From the NCBI RefSeq assembly GCF_014805625.2, contig NW_023998415.1, positions 16,237,262 to 16,301,261 of the forward strand: a stretch of DNA of 64,000 nt. Reading direction: 5' to 3'. The notes under the pieces were generated by a model. It saw only the letters and a list, made by a program, of their open reading frames with translations. It was not told the origin of the DNA and searched no databases. Position numbers and translations under genes: made by a program. Below, piece by piece: positions 48,195-60,789 of the stretch. Source of the stretch: Glossina fuscipes (lineage: Eukaryota > Arthropoda > Insecta > Diptera > Glossinidae). Position 1 is the stretch's first letter. Every line of letters begins with the position of its first letter.

Positions 48195-48337
48195 AATATC
48201 AACCGTAAATTCTTTCGTGAAAATTACCATTTTCAGTAACAATAATTATAATAATTTTTTATTGTTGTTGTTGCTGTTTTTGCTTTTATTGGCATTCGCT
48301 AACATGAGTTTAAGTTTTAAGTTTGGCCTGATTATTA

Positions 48338-48371
<34 letters not shown>

Positions 48372-50187
48372 GTGTGTGTACAGAGAGACGGCAGCAGGCG
48401 TACTTAAATAGAGTTTATTTTACAATAGCTGGCGCCAGTAATTGCACTTGGGGTTATTTGCAGTTGTGTGAATGTGTATCAAAATAATGCAAGCATTACA
48501 GAAAAAACAAAAAAAAAAAAACAAAAAAGAAGAAAAAAACAGACATCGAATATATATAAATGTATGTAGAAAGAGAAAAAAATCAACGACACCATGATTC
48601 CATAGAATAAGATAAAATTGGTGTTTGCCGCCTTGCATTGTGGAATAAAAGTTGGATTTTAGCACCTTACACTTTGCTCTTGTATACTATCGTCATTATT
48701 ACCATCAGTCAGTCAGTCAGTCAGTCAGTCAGTCAATCAGTCAATCAGTCAATGTATTAGCCAATCCGTTAGTTCTCTTAGTCAGTCAGTTATTCCGATA
48801 TTTAGTCATTTAGTTGTTTAGTTAGTTAAGCACTTTACAAATTTCATGTGATGGGATATTTGCCAAAAGGCAAATAATGTAAATTTAATCGCAACAACAA
48901 AAATAATGTTTTAAATAATGTAAAGGTGTTGTTAAGGTGCTGAGCTATTCTTATTGAAATTGAAAAGAAGGCAAGCAAATGAGGGTTCCTGGGCTCATAT
49001 GCATAAAAGAGTATAGTTAGCTAGCTGTCTGATGGTAGCATACTCTACGCCAGACAAGGTGAGCTGTTACGTTTGCATTTACGTTTACGTTTTTTTATTT
49101 TTTTTTTTATTTTTATTTTTATATTTTATATTCGTATTTTTGGCAAGGGGAGATAATTTAGTTGTTTGATGGAAATTATAAACATTACAAATTTTAAATA
49201 TACATACATTCGAATATATGCATATACACACATACATGTATATATTGTAATTGCACTAACGTATTCAGGAGGGGGAAGTTGTTCACTGACAAGCAATTTT
49301 TACTTTTTCTTTTTCCTTTTCTTTCTGTTCTTCTTTTTTTTTTCATTTGCTTCTTTTTTTTTTTTTCAATATTTTAAAGCTTTTTCCAAAGTGCCGTAAT
49401 GGTTGCAGTTAAAGTATGAGGCAATTGAGTGCAAGTAAAAGACCTGAAAAAAAAAAAATTAAAAAAAAAAAAAAAAAAATAAATAAATAAAAAAATAAAA
49501 TTATTCCTTGCATAAAGTTCTGTGGCGCCTTTGGCATGTTTTATGTGTCATATTGTTTGTTATGTGTTTGTATTGGCTATGCTCGGTTGGTTTGTTATGG
49601 TTGTACAAGCACAAAAATGTAACTCTGGCACGTGTTTGCTTTAATTGCTAACAGTATTATCATTCTCTTTCTCTCTTTCTCTTTTTTGTGGATTTTCACC
49701 TCAGAACGATGATTCATTCATTCATGGCAAATACAAAAAAAAATTTAGTTAAAAAAATTTTAGAAATAATTTTAAATTCAAAACGAGAGGTACTTGACTT
49801 TGCCAATTGTAAAAATTGACTTTTTTTACACTATACGTATACATGAAACAATTTGTCACGTTCTCCATCGTCAGCTTAGTTTTTCATTGGATTGCATTGA
49901 CAATTTAACTTTGTTGTAAAGTTCACGATATCATTACGTGAACGCTTCTTGTGACTGACTTTTATGCTTTATTTTTCTCTTCAACAATTCGAATAGATAT
50001 CAAAGTCCTGCCAGCTGGGCAGCTCATTTACTGTCAATCGTTTCATTGATCATCATAATGATGATAATGATTTTCGATTTTGAGAGGAGTCTGCCAGCAG
50101 ACGCGTGCAAATTCATGTTTTCCGGAACTTTTTTTCCATTATGGAAAAAGGAAAAACATTATAGTAGGACACGGCCCACAATTAAAT
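44400..50187. other. AT-rich noncoding DNA
   Basis: No supported gene. Simple repeats include (TC)n at about 46753-46772, (TA)n at 47685-47718, a compound (TA)n(TG)n at 48152-48194, (CAGT)n at 48705-48752 and A/T homopolymer tracts near 49090 and 49447-49490. A 98-codon minus-strand frame at 45840-46136 has mixed composition but no motif that I recognise. Confidence 0.5.
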
Positions 50188-50512
50188 ACCCTATACCAGT
50201 TCGCTTAAAATAATCCTTCATATAACAACATCTTAAAATGTGATGTTCACGCGAAAAGTGGTCGAAAGAAAGTTTCGATTCGAACAATTTTCAATATTGT
50301 TTGTCGGTGGATGAAAATACGTCGATGTATCAAATTGTAAGCTATAGATGAAACACAAAAATACAAGCCAAGCAGCTGGACAGACGGATAGGCAGGCGGA
50401 AAGTAAATCGATCGGTATAATAAAAAGTGGGTCTATTCCAAGTCATTCTCGGGGCTGCATGCATTCGCACAAACTTAATACTGCCTCTTACCACAAATGG
50501 TGTAGGGCCTAA
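50188..50512 (-). repeat. TATACCCT-type repeat, short subfamily copy C
   Basis: It begins AAATACCCTATACCAGTTCG with TAATCCTTCATATAACAAC. It runs through CGATTCGAACAATTTTCAAT, GTCGATGTATCAAATTGTAA and AATCGATCGGTATAATAAAA, and ends TACCACAAATGGTGTAGGGC. The right end keeps the hairpin (about 50479-50511). Confidence 0.75.
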
Positions 50513-50613
50513 TAAATGTTACGTAGATTGGTTTTAGCTAAAACTAAAAAAAGAACGATTCTCTACCAAAGAAAAAAAAAAATAAATTTCCAAAGGTAAG
50601 CATTTAGTAAGCG

Positions 50614-50802
50614 TCATATAGAGTTGCTTGTTATGTTCGGGTTAAACAACGTGAAACGACAACCTATGCCAAGTTCAGTCATAGTTACATTTTCAGTCGA
50701 TTGAGGCTTTCTTCGTGCAAATCGGGAGCAAGCTTCTAGGGCTATTATTGCACATATTACATATCTTGAAATATTAGGTAACATTTTTTTGAGGCTCGAC
50801 AT
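50614..50802 (-). CDS. Possible small secreted peptide (minus strand)
   Basis: From the ATG at 50802 the frame encodes 62 residues (66 from the alternative ATG at 50814). The start MSSLKKMLPNISRYVICAII is followed by ALEACSRF, which reads as a basic N-terminus and hydrophobic signal core. The rest is hydrophilic and basic (ARRKPQSTENVTM) with one Cys and ends TSNSI before TGA. Codon composition is balanced for this AT-rich DNA. A GATAAAAT word lies about 50 nt upstream. No intron or AATAAA is clear. I do not recognise it; it could be a chance frame. Confidence 0.35.
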   Translation of the reverse strand: MSSLKKMLPNISRYVICAIIALEACSRFARRKPQSTENVTMTELGIGCRFTLFNPNITSNSI

Positions 50803-50814
50803 ATTTTTGATCAA

Positions 50815-51769
50815 CTTAAGACACTAAAGCAAAGGAAATTTTATCTATGTATCCGTTTCTCTCACTTTCTCTGAGGATCTGATACGTATGTTACGCCAAA
50901 ACGTCTTTCATTCATAGACCCGGTCACGCTAAGTAGAGCGTAATCTAGTTATATATTAGACCCTTCGAATACCAGGATTTAACACAAGATTTTTTTTATA
51001 CATGTTTGCTCGTCTCTCTGAGTACGCAAAATTAATTGAATTAATTAACGAATTGAATTTTTCGCTAAGATGTTAAAAAGTCAGAGGGCGCTACCCGGAA
51101 ATGTTTTTAGCATTTTTCAATAAATCCTCTCATTTCTTTTAGAGCAAACCATTTAGAAATGCTTTGTTGCCGTTTCCATACGTACAACGAAATCATGTGC
51201 AACGTGTAACGTGCAAGATGGATGAGAAGTCACCCTGACCTGATGGCCTAAGCTGGATTGATCTGGCTTCGTCTGGTTTCTATAAAATTGTCGAATAGAT
51301 ATTTCGCATGAAAGATCTTTCTATCTCGTAATTTAGGAACTCTTCATACGTGCCACCTGCCGAGCTTCCTACATATGTAGAATTTTGCTTTCAGTGGGAA
51401 CTGATTTGTTGAATGATTGATGATAGAATTCAATTTGCATTGACAGTCAGAGTTGATATAGGAAAAAAGGCTGTTTCTAGTGAGCTTTTCAAGTACCGCT
51501 TTACCTTAATGATTTTTGGTTTTCCTTCTTCCTTGCTATTTGTCTTTTAGATCCAAATCGTCATCGCTCTCAAGACTTTCACGCTACAAATTGTGGCTTC
51601 CCGGAATGTATTCTAATCTTATAGGTTATGTGCGGAGCTTCAACAAACGGATTAGAAGGAGTAAATGGATTAGAAGACTTTATAAGTTGAAAATTTCGTA
51701 CGGATTAAGCGAGTCCACCTTATATTATCATTATTATTGATTGCGTAGGCAAACCGTACCGCGACCTAA
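50815..51769. other. Unassigned DNA
   Basis: No supported gene. An acceptor-like TTTGTCTTTTAG (ending 51550) precedes a 21-codon phase-0 frame beginning IQIVIALKTFTLQIVASRNV; this is too short to trust. Confidence 0.4.
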
Positions 51770-52530
51770 AAGATCTATTGTACTCGCCTATGCGCCTAGT
51801 CTTCAAGTTTTAGCACTTTTATGAATTCCCGCCACTTTCCTTGGATCGGAGCATCATACCGTGTCCGGCGTTGTAAAATGCCCGCGAAGCGCATAGTTCT
51901 GCCTCACATTCATATAAAATATGATGGGACGTCCCCCTCGCCCCTTGGCAGTATCAGCATGAATCAGTACTGAATATACCCAAGTTTTTCAGATGATATC
52001 TGAGGGTGGTAGAAGCCTGCTTCTTCTTAGTTCCAGTAGTTTAGAAGATTTTATGAATCTTTTTGCCTGTCGTTGTCATGCACATTGCTTCCAGCGGTAA
52101 TCCGATTTCTTCTGTGCCTATTGTGATAGCAACCTGTTAATATGGCTTGTTGGTACGCCAACAAGAAAGGTTCAGGACGTAACGTGATCATTCGAGCTGC
52201 TCTTTCCGATAGCCAAGTTTTGAATGGCCAAGTACGCATATTAGGTATACATCGTGGCGCCTGCCTAGCTCATGCAGTGTTCGAAGGTCCTCCAAGACAA
52301 GCCTAGGTGTTACCATTCGCAGCTTTAAGGACTTTAAGGCGGCTTGACTGTGGGAGTAAATGCATATCCGCTCTCTTCTGCACAGCCTTCTTAAGCATTC
52401 AGATGCACATGTCCAGATAACGTGAACTTCTGTTTGGAATGTGGATGGATCATGTCCCATCGCTCTGGCTTTCTGAAAACTCGGACCACAAACCACAGCC
52501 CCAGGCTTGGCATGGACATAAATATTAATA
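51770..52530 (-). mobile_element. Degenerate LINE fragment with RNase H domain
   Basis: Reading leftwards, the minus strand shows an RNase H domain. It begins with a VHAKPGAVVCG segment, then HDPSTFQTEVHVIW (catalytic Glu in TEV), SHSQAALKSLKL (normally SDSQAAL, so the catalytic Asp is His) and VYLICVLGHS. After a frameshift come ERAARMITLRPEPFL and, near 51970-51850, a cysteine-rich tail containing SHHILYECEA. This order (RNase H, then a Cys/His segment) is that of RNase H-bearing LINEs such as the I or LOA groups. Several frameshifts and stops make it inactive. Confidence 0.85.
52188..52496 (-). pseudogene. LINE RNase H domain relic
   Basis: This 102-codon frame within the LINE fragment carries the TEV, SHSQAALKSL and GHS motifs. 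The usual catalytic Asp in the SDSQ motif is His, and the frame is lost after LGHS, so it encodes no working nuclease. Confidence 0.8.
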
Positions 52531-53810
52531 ATCTTCTTCAGATTGACTTTATTGACTTTACTCGTTTCGATTGCTTACCTTCTTATCGTATTGTTTTGAT
52601 TATTTTTATATTGTATTTTCATTTTTTTTTTTCTTTATTTTGACTCAGCGCATGTAAGTTATTCATCAAAATATTGCACCGAACTTTCGGTTGATCAGGT
52701 AGATATTTGCATACCAAAATTAAATCAATATTTATGAAGTGATTGCATGTGTTTTCAAATAGGATTTGTGGTCTTCTTATAAGCACTCACCTTTTTACCA
52801 CATATTTGTGAGGGTAACCTTCGCATAAGCAGACGGCAAGCGAAAGTACAGGTGAACAAACGAGAACGCATTAATGAAGAAAAGAATCGATAGACAAACG
52901 GATGACAGAAACGATGAACATATTTACCTAAATCGGCTCGTGCAGGTTGTTCAACAACATGAACACTCTAAGAAGTGTTAAATGTTTATGCTACCGTTGG
53001 TGCATCTATCACTTGTGAAAATAAAAATATGCTGAAATTTTCATTGTTTTATGCACAAAAATTCATCGCATTAATCCATTTTGTACATTTTGATATACGC
53101 ATCCTTACGGTCATATAAAAAGATAACATACAAACCTATATAACTGTATAACCTACATAAATGCATGTGAAATCGGCATTTCGTTATGAAAAAAAAAAAA
53201 TTATTTAAAATCATTTCAATTAAATTAAATGAAATTTTGTTTTGTTTTGTTTTGTTTATCACCTTGAGAGGTTTTTTTCTCTCGCTGCTATCGCTATTAT
53301 TGTTGTTTTTGTGGTTTTTCTTGTTGCTGTTGTTGTTGTTATTGTTATTGTTGATTTTGGGGTAATTTGTTGTTGTCTCAAACAGAAATGTAAACAAATT
53401 AAAATGTCGTTTCATTGAACCACTACCAACAACAACAGTCATCACTTGTTGGCAACACGACCATATAAACATATGTACGGATATGTCTACATTCGCCTGT
53501 GCATGCATGCCTTCAATACTCGGCACACACATTTAAATATGTACAGATGTTTAGGTTGTTTCGTTCTCTTTTTTCATTTTTTTTTTTTGCAGATATTGTT
53601 ATAGGTATTTTCATAAATTTCATCGTCATCGAGTTGATTTTTTTTTTTTTTTTTTTCTTGACTTAATTGTTATTACAGTTGTTGTTGTTGTTGTTGTTGT
53701 TGTTGCAGTCGTTGCTGTTGTTTACAAAATGTAATTAAAACAAATATTTTGTTCTTCTTATATACAAAAAAACAAAATTGATATGTATAGATAATCATGT
53801 ATATACATAC

Positions 53811-53841
<31 letters not shown>

Positions 53842-54131
53842 TATATTAAGCGCTCATACACCTTGACTTCAAGGATATTGAGGTTGACAGGCGGGCAACA
53901 CCTTATCAGTGGGCGTTCATGCAATAGTGATTAATTAATTGATACATTGAGATATATACGATATATACAACTGGGTATATAGTTATATTGTGTGTCCGTA
54001 TGTATATGTGTTTGCTGTATTCACGCGGGCGCGTGTATGTTTGTAAGTATATATGCCTCGTATATCGATTAAATGCAATTTTTAAAATTATAAAAAAACA
54101 AAAACAAAAAAAAAAAAATTTAATTGTTACC

Positions 54132-54163
<32 letters not shown>

Positions 54164-55014
54164 ACACACCTGGTATTTACACCAAAAACTAATCAATGGT
54201 GACGTCTAATGGCTTTGAATGTATATAAATAGGAAAACAGAAACCTTTTCACACAAAAACATGGCAAATTTCCACTGCCATCAAGTGTACGAATTTCTAT
54301 AAACACAACTCGAAGTATAGGAATTTCCGTTTTACTCTATTTATAGCGTGTATAAGGTAAAAACAAAGTGAATAATTTTTTTTTTTGTTAGACAGATTTT
54401 CATGGATTTAAAAATATTTGCTTAATTACTTTGCTTTTTTTTTTCTTTTATTTCTCTTTTTCATTAATCGAAACAACAAGTTATATGAACGTGGTATTCG
54501 TCACGTCTCTCTGTTCATGCATACACTTACGTACTTATCGGCATATATGTATAGGTTTCATAATGGAAATGACTACAAAAATTCCAAGGAAATACCACAA
54601 GCACATCATTTTTGTACTTGGAATGAATTTTAAATTTTTAGAGCGGTAAAAACGTGGCTAAAGAGAAATAAATAAGTAAATAAAACGCCATGTAAATGCA
54701 AGTGAGTCAAATGGAACTTTAAAGTTTTATTGACTTCTTAACATTCAGTAAATCTTTATAGTTAACGCTCTATTAATATCATAAATAAAATCTCAAAACG
54801 ATTCAAGGCTTTAAGAGAAACTGCCTCGGTGTTTCTTTCTTCTTCTTCTGCGTCTTTGTCTATGTCTTTTTTTTTTTTTTTTTTTTGCTAAAGCCGAATT
54901 TAATGCTTTTGCTTAAAATCTTTTATATAAATTCTAAGTAAGTCTCAGTTTTCTTATCTCTTCTAATTAAGTTCTAGGACCGAATATTACATATCTTATA
55001 TAACATATAGCAAA

Positions 55015-55048
<34 letters not shown>

Positions 55049-55649
55049 TCTACTCATTTTCACCAAAAATTTTCAATAATTTATGCTTAGCTTAGCATAA
55101 GAAGGTTTACTTTTCAGTTGTGAAAACTTATCACTATGAGTACATAAATGGTCGCTCTTGTCCTTGATTGTTTTTTAATGCCAATAACAATAATAAACCA
55201 TTTGGTAAACTATGTTGGCTGAAATATTGATCGATGATTGATTGATAAATGCCAACACTCCGACAATCTGACAAGAAGACTCTATTGACTAATTCGTGCA
55301 GAATCTCAGCTTAATCTAAGATATGGATCGATGCAAGGTTATTCTACAACTAACTAATTTGGAACGACGGTATATTGGTGGAGGTGGAGGGGCGAACTGG
55401 CAACAAATACCAATCTAAGACTCCGATCTCTCTGTCTCATTGGTAATACCTTGTGGTGTGGGTCGTTACAAACAGTGCACTATTCATGGTGATCTGGCAA
55501 CATCTGTTCTAGATGCATCCGATGAAATACGAAGATTGAAAAGGCTTCTCACGATTACAAATTAATTTATTTTTATTTCTTCAATTATTTTAATGAATTA
55601 TTCCAAATTAATATAATTTCTTTTTATTCACTGTGTGTGTGTGTGTGTA
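52531..55649. other. AT-rich noncoding DNA
   Basis: No supported gene. It holds TTG-rich sequence (53290-53360), (TTG)n (53679-53706), (TA)n (about 53810-53846), a 24-A run (54133-54156), a TATATAAATAGG word at 54223 without a following gene, and (TA)n (55018-55044). Confidence 0.5.
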
Positions 55650-55850
55650 TTGTGTTATATTCTCCCCATATATCATTTTCGATAGGAATTCGTTCTAGAG
55701 TAAAAACATGTCCGTTTATCTATCAAATTTCCCCGAAAATATTGTGAAAATATTTGCGATCTGTATATAGAACACAAGGACACATGGACAGATATATTAG
55801 ATGAAGGGGCAGCTATAGCGCAATCCGTCTAGAGAATAATTTCATTTCGC
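55650..55850 (-). repeat. TATACCCT-type repeat, weak fragment
   Basis: The words TATCAAATTTCCCCGAAAAT, GCGATCTGTATATAGAACAC and GGACACATGGACAGATATAT follow the reverse order of the family, but no ends are preserved. Confidence 0.4.
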
Positions 55851-57378
55851 TGCTACTAATATGGTCAGTCTCAGCTGAGATCTAATCTATTTTCCTCATG
55901 TCGTCTTTGTACCGCGATTCTAACAAATCGATGAGATGTACAGGCCTAATGTTCTTTAATTGCAGTCCACTTTTCAATCGATCAAATCCAGTTTGACGAT
56001 TTACCAGCAAGGTCTTTGCAACTGACTGAGTAGTCAGTCACCAACATTCCAAACGTGCACCAGATTGATGGATTCGATTTGCACGGTACATATGGTAACA
56101 AATATTATAGAAAAATAATTTCCAGCCTGTAAGCGTTACTGAAATTCAATATTTATATCTTACATCAGTTAAGTGATATGCAGATGTATGTAAATGATGT
56201 AAAAGCTAAAGAGACTTAAGCTTAAGATTAACTTTCATTATACCTTTAATCTCTTGCCTTGCATCTGACCGTCTATCTTTTCGTGGCTCGAGCTAATGGC
56301 TGTCCATTAATAGGTCGCAACTTTTAAGCTCTATGAACATAAATCGAAACACGGACGTGTTTTGGACCTACATATGTATTTGGCTGTTGTAAATGGAGTG
56401 CAACGAAGCCCGATCCCCACCTCTTCCCTACTCTTCCCTCAAAAAAAAAAAATAACACAAATCTGTATCTGGCCGACAATGTATTTATGAGGAAAGCCAT
56501 GTTCTTCCTATTCGGAATAAGTTTTCAGGGTTAGCCGAATGTGTCAAAGCTTGGAACTTTATTTTAAACAGTATATTGTGTCTAAGAAGACCAACGAATG
56601 TTAATACATAACAGACTATGTTTTTTTTTTTTTTTTTAAATGACCAAACGTTATATGTTAGTAAGCAATCTGATTACAAAGGTCACTTTTAAATACATTG
56701 GATATTTTTTTTGACTCATAAAACCGGCTGCATATTTGGACAAAAATATTGCAAACTTCTGTCTTCATGTACCCTCATAACCGCTGTACCGTTAACACAA
56801 AAAACTTTAGTTCTTATTTCACACACACACACGATCGTAAATAATCGAAAAAAAAAACAAAAAAATTCGCTCAATAAATCGCATTCTCATTTAAGCATTT
56901 GCAGAGTTTTATATGTATAGACGTGTATGTGCACGCATATGTATATAAATATATATATCTGTATGTATGTATGTATGTATTTATGTTCTTGTATAGAAAA
57001 ACATAACAACTACACCGTTAAAATGAAGCTAAGTTTTCTGGGTATCTTAAAATGAAATAGTTGAACGCTATCTACAATATCACGTTGTTATACCCTTTCA
57101 AACCCCGATGCATACATATACGTAAAAATACTTAACAAAATAAAGCATTTTGTGATAGATGGACTTGAAATATATATGTATATATTTATATATATTATTA
57201 GTTATTGTTGTTGTTTTTGCTAGAAATAATGTTCATATTTTCTTCTTCTTCTTTTTCTTATTTTTTCTTCTTTCAACATGTATAGATACTTAGATGGCTA
57301 AAAACCCCGTTCTTCCGTCTTCTAACTCCTCTTGCTCCTTCTCAGTCTATCTCTTTCCCGCTCTTTCATTCTTCTTTC

Positions 57379-57408
57379 GGGGGGGGGGGGGGCGGGGGCG
57401 CCGCCCCC
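57379..57408. other. G14 tract with GC hairpin
   Basis: Fourteen consecutive G (57379-57392) are followed by CGGGGGCGCCGCCCCC. GGGGGCG and CGCCCCC form a 7-bp stem around one base. The tract is exceptional in this AT-rich window and could form a G-quadruplex. Confidence 0.8.
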
Positions 57409-57901
57409 TGCCACCCTCTCGCTTTAGTCGATTCTCTACTGTGTTATGTAAGACGCGTTTTCTATTCTATAATACAATACAAGACTAAAAACATTATTTC
57501 ATTCTTGTTGTAGTTATTGTTATTGTTGTTGTTGCTTTTGCTGTTATTTTTTGGGTTATTTATTTTTCTACAAACACATTTGATGGTGATGATGATGGCG
57601 TCAGGCTTATCGACGCCATGTGTAGAAAAAAAAAAAAAAAAAAAAAGTTGCAAACAGCTATTCATTGCATTTATTCTATTAGGTTTTGTAGGTAAAACAT
57701 GTGTATGTATGCATGTGCATAAGTCGGTACAACGGTAGCAACAACTAAAACTCAATAATATAATATAAACACTAGCTTTTTCAATGTTGTAAATCCAAGC
57801 GTATAGAAAAATATACAAAACTAATAAAAATAATGTATTTTTTTTTTTTTTTTTTAAATCATTTGCTCAACGGGCTAATTAGCCAGTACAAGCAACCTAA
57901 A

Positions 57902-58000
57902 GGTATATATATATATATACCTATACCTACATATATATATATGAATAGTAGTATATATATATATATATATACTACTATTCATTCATGCATGTATATATAC
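57902..58000. repeat. Cluster of perfect AT-rich palindromes
   Basis: A 20-bp palindrome GGTATATATATATATATACC (57902-57921) is followed by a perfect 38-bp palindrome (57943-57980) with GAATAGTAGT and ACTACTATTC arms around (AT)9. A shorter one, GCATGTATATATACATGC, ends near 58004. All can extrude as cruciforms. Confidence 0.85.
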
Positions 58001-59063
58001 ATGCCTACATATACATACACATATATATATATATATATATACATATATGTGTACATATATGTAAACATATACACACATAAATCTTATCATAATACATTAA
58101 AAAATCGATTAGTCTTTACAAAACAATATAGTTTTATCGGAATGAACGTGCAAAGCAATTATTTTTCAATCATGCATAACACACACCTAAGCACGTACAA
58201 GTGTTTTTTTTTTTTTTGTTTTCGCAAAAACAATTTGTAAAAATTAATAAAATATTTTATGATAATTACAAATAAATGTGAATTTTTATTTTTCAAAATC
58301 TACTTTAACTCGATATTAAATTGCTGTTGCTGCTGCTGCTGCTGCCAGCTTTCTTTCTAACAATTAATGAACGTCCTGCCAAATTATATTCAATTTCCTC
58401 AAAGTGCTCACGATATTCTCAGTTTGTTCAGCCGTAATCATTTGCCTATATCTGTCCGTCCTTCTTCTCAAATTTCCAAAAAAAAAAAAAAATGCCCCCT
58501 TAATGCCCGACATTTGTGGAAATTATTACTAATAATTAAAAGGCGTCAGTTAGACCCTTTTAAACGAAAATTAAAAAAAAATTTCCATTATTTCATATCG
58601 GTCTACGCTTGACTAGCAAAATATACCGTTTCTCAGGTTTAATGAATCCCTCCCTCTAATGCCTATATAATGCCTTCAAGAATTTCAATTATTTTATTTA
58701 ATTCTTTTCTTTCGGGTGTCACCGCTCAGTTTTCATATTTGCAATTGTAAGATTAAAAGCGAAAGTTTTCGACTCAGAGTCCTTTCCTCAATTCTCAACA
58801 ACATGAACTCATGAGATCACAAACGCGAAATGAGATAACATAACACTTCTGTTACCGAAGAGCTAAATCAACGATTCGTTTCAGGTTGCACTATAATTTT
58901 CGATTTACAAGAATATAGGAATAACAACAACACCAAACAACAAGCTTATGACTATTATGAAATTAGTTTAAACTATGATATACGCTGATCGTTTCAAGAC
59001 TTTCTAAAAATTGTAATATGTTTATATCGCGCCTTTATTGATGTGCATTTTCTTTTAAGCAAC

Positions 59064-59240
59064 TCATAAAGAAAAGTATTCACGGTTGTTAGTCGCACGC
59101 TCTTGACGGCGATCTTGAAAGTGAGAAGCTTTACTATAACAACAAAAAAAAGTTTCCTTAATGATCTTCCTGCAACGTATCGCGAGATTTGGTTGAATCA
59201 ACGGCAAGTTTGTCCTTACGTCCATCTCGTCAAATTTCGA
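59064..59240 (-). other. Exon-like segment after a good acceptor (minus strand)
   Basis: On the minus strand AATTTCTTACAG is followed by a 58-codon phase-0 frame beginning SKFDEMDVRTNLPLIQPNLA and ending REYFSL before TGA. It includes IRCRKIIKETFFCCYSKASH and a basic segment. Composition is protein-like. A GTAAGG donor-like word occurs 21 nt into it, so it could also be cut short. No upstream exon with an ATG is visible nearby. Unrecognised. Confidence 0.3.
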
Positions 59241-60194
59241 CTGTAAGAAATTCACTATCACCTCAGGTCACTGAACTGAAATTAAAAAAATTACTCAATT
59301 TCTAATTTGTTTCTCGTTAGAATCTCTTGTCAATCTACGATGAGGTGTCCCTATAAAGACCCACTATTTGCGTGTATCCTTTTCCATAAAAGTTAGTATC
59401 TTGAATATAAATAACATATATATATATATTTTATATCTTGTAATGAAATACTGTTGACTAGCAACAAAGTATGCGAAAATACTGGTGAGTTGTCCTCTTA
59501 TGGATAAGCGATTCTTTAATTGGGTCCCAAAGTATAGACATTTCAAACTGTTTCCCTTGCAACTTCGACTAGATCGATTCTCGGTGGAAGAGACATGACA
59601 AGGGTGCTAAGCGAACATTTAGCCAAACACGGCAGATTCATCTATATTAACATGTGTGCGTGTGTTTATTTACAAATTCACGCATATGTATGTGAGTTTG
59701 TATACATATGCAAATGTTAAAAATATATGATATATATCTTGCCTTATATTTTATATACATGGAAACATACACATTTATTTTTATATAAATGATAATAAAC
59801 ATGCATAAGGTATACGATACGTACATCCGTCCAACAATGTAGATTAGCTTAGCAAAATAATGAAATAAATGAAAAAAAATGAAAAAAAAAAAATACAATA
59901 TGTTTATAAACTGTACACGTGAACTGATTCGTATATTGTATAACCAATCATATACACAAGCATACTATGGTCTCAGTAATGAAAGGATGACAGAAAGTAA
60001 GATAAAAAAAAAAAAATTCCCCTTATGTCATCTTCACTGCTTTGACATTTGGATTCAAAACGGTATACTTCCGTTAGATAAAACGAAACTATTCCTTGCA
60101 TAAAAGATATTTTCAATTTAATTTATTTTTGAAAAAAATTTTTATACAAAAACAATTTGTTTTTATTTTTTACACCCGAATCATCACGCGTGAT

Positions 60195-60198
<4 letters not shown>

Positions 60199-60238
<40 letters not shown>
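60199..60238. repeat. (GA)n microsatellite
   Basis: Twenty AG/GA units in a row. The overlapping frame (60096-60350) translates it as (RE)n and is not a gene. Confidence 0.95.
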
Positions 60239-60241
<3 letters not shown>

Positions 60242-60789
60242 AGTAAATTCATTTTGTCATAATGTTCGCAATACAAAAAATAAACACGTTCAGAGATCGC
60301 CTATAAAATCCCCTATATTATATATATTCTTGATTAACATGACACTTTAAAGCGATCCATTTATGTCTGTCCGTTACGCGTAGTTACGCGGGTGACCATA
60401 GCGTGTTTGCAAACATATCGACTTTAAATTTGATGCAAATATTCATAGTTCTCTCACACCACTTTATAGCGAAAATCGGTTATCGGATTGATCACAGGAT
60501 AGTCGTACAGTGAAGCGTAAAGTAAAGGCAGCTCTGTGACTCTAAGCAAAACTTTGAGAGTTTCGCCCGTCACTCACGATAGAAGGATGAAATTTTCTAA
60601 ATTTCTTTTTTTGTTGTGGATTGCTCTACCATCCCTAGATTATCTAAATATCGAAAATATAAGTCACGCCCACACAAGACTATGAGCAATAAAATTTCAA
60701 TTAAAAAGTGACTGAGATAAAAATCTCTTCTTCCACTTTCACTTCACTAAAATAAATTTTCCGTATACTTTATTACGTGACAGTGCAAA

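Larger units (their letters stand above)
55851..59063. other. AT-rich noncoding DNA with palindromes and a G-rich tract
   Basis: No supported gene. It contains a T run (about 56621-56637), (GTAT)n near 56962-56980, the G-rich tract at 57379-57408, (TA)n palindromes (57902-58000), (CTG)n (about 58325-58346) and many A/T runs. The frame at 58367-58612 crosses an A run and is not trusted. Confidence 0.5.

Noticed and set aside
49400..49446. Minus-strand frame beginning VFYLHSIASYFN after a T-run acceptor
   Set aside because: The acceptor is only the complement of a long A run, and the frame has 25 codons.
57833..58240. 135-codon frame
   Set aside because: It is composed of (TA)n translated as Tyr-Ile repeats over a palindrome cluster.
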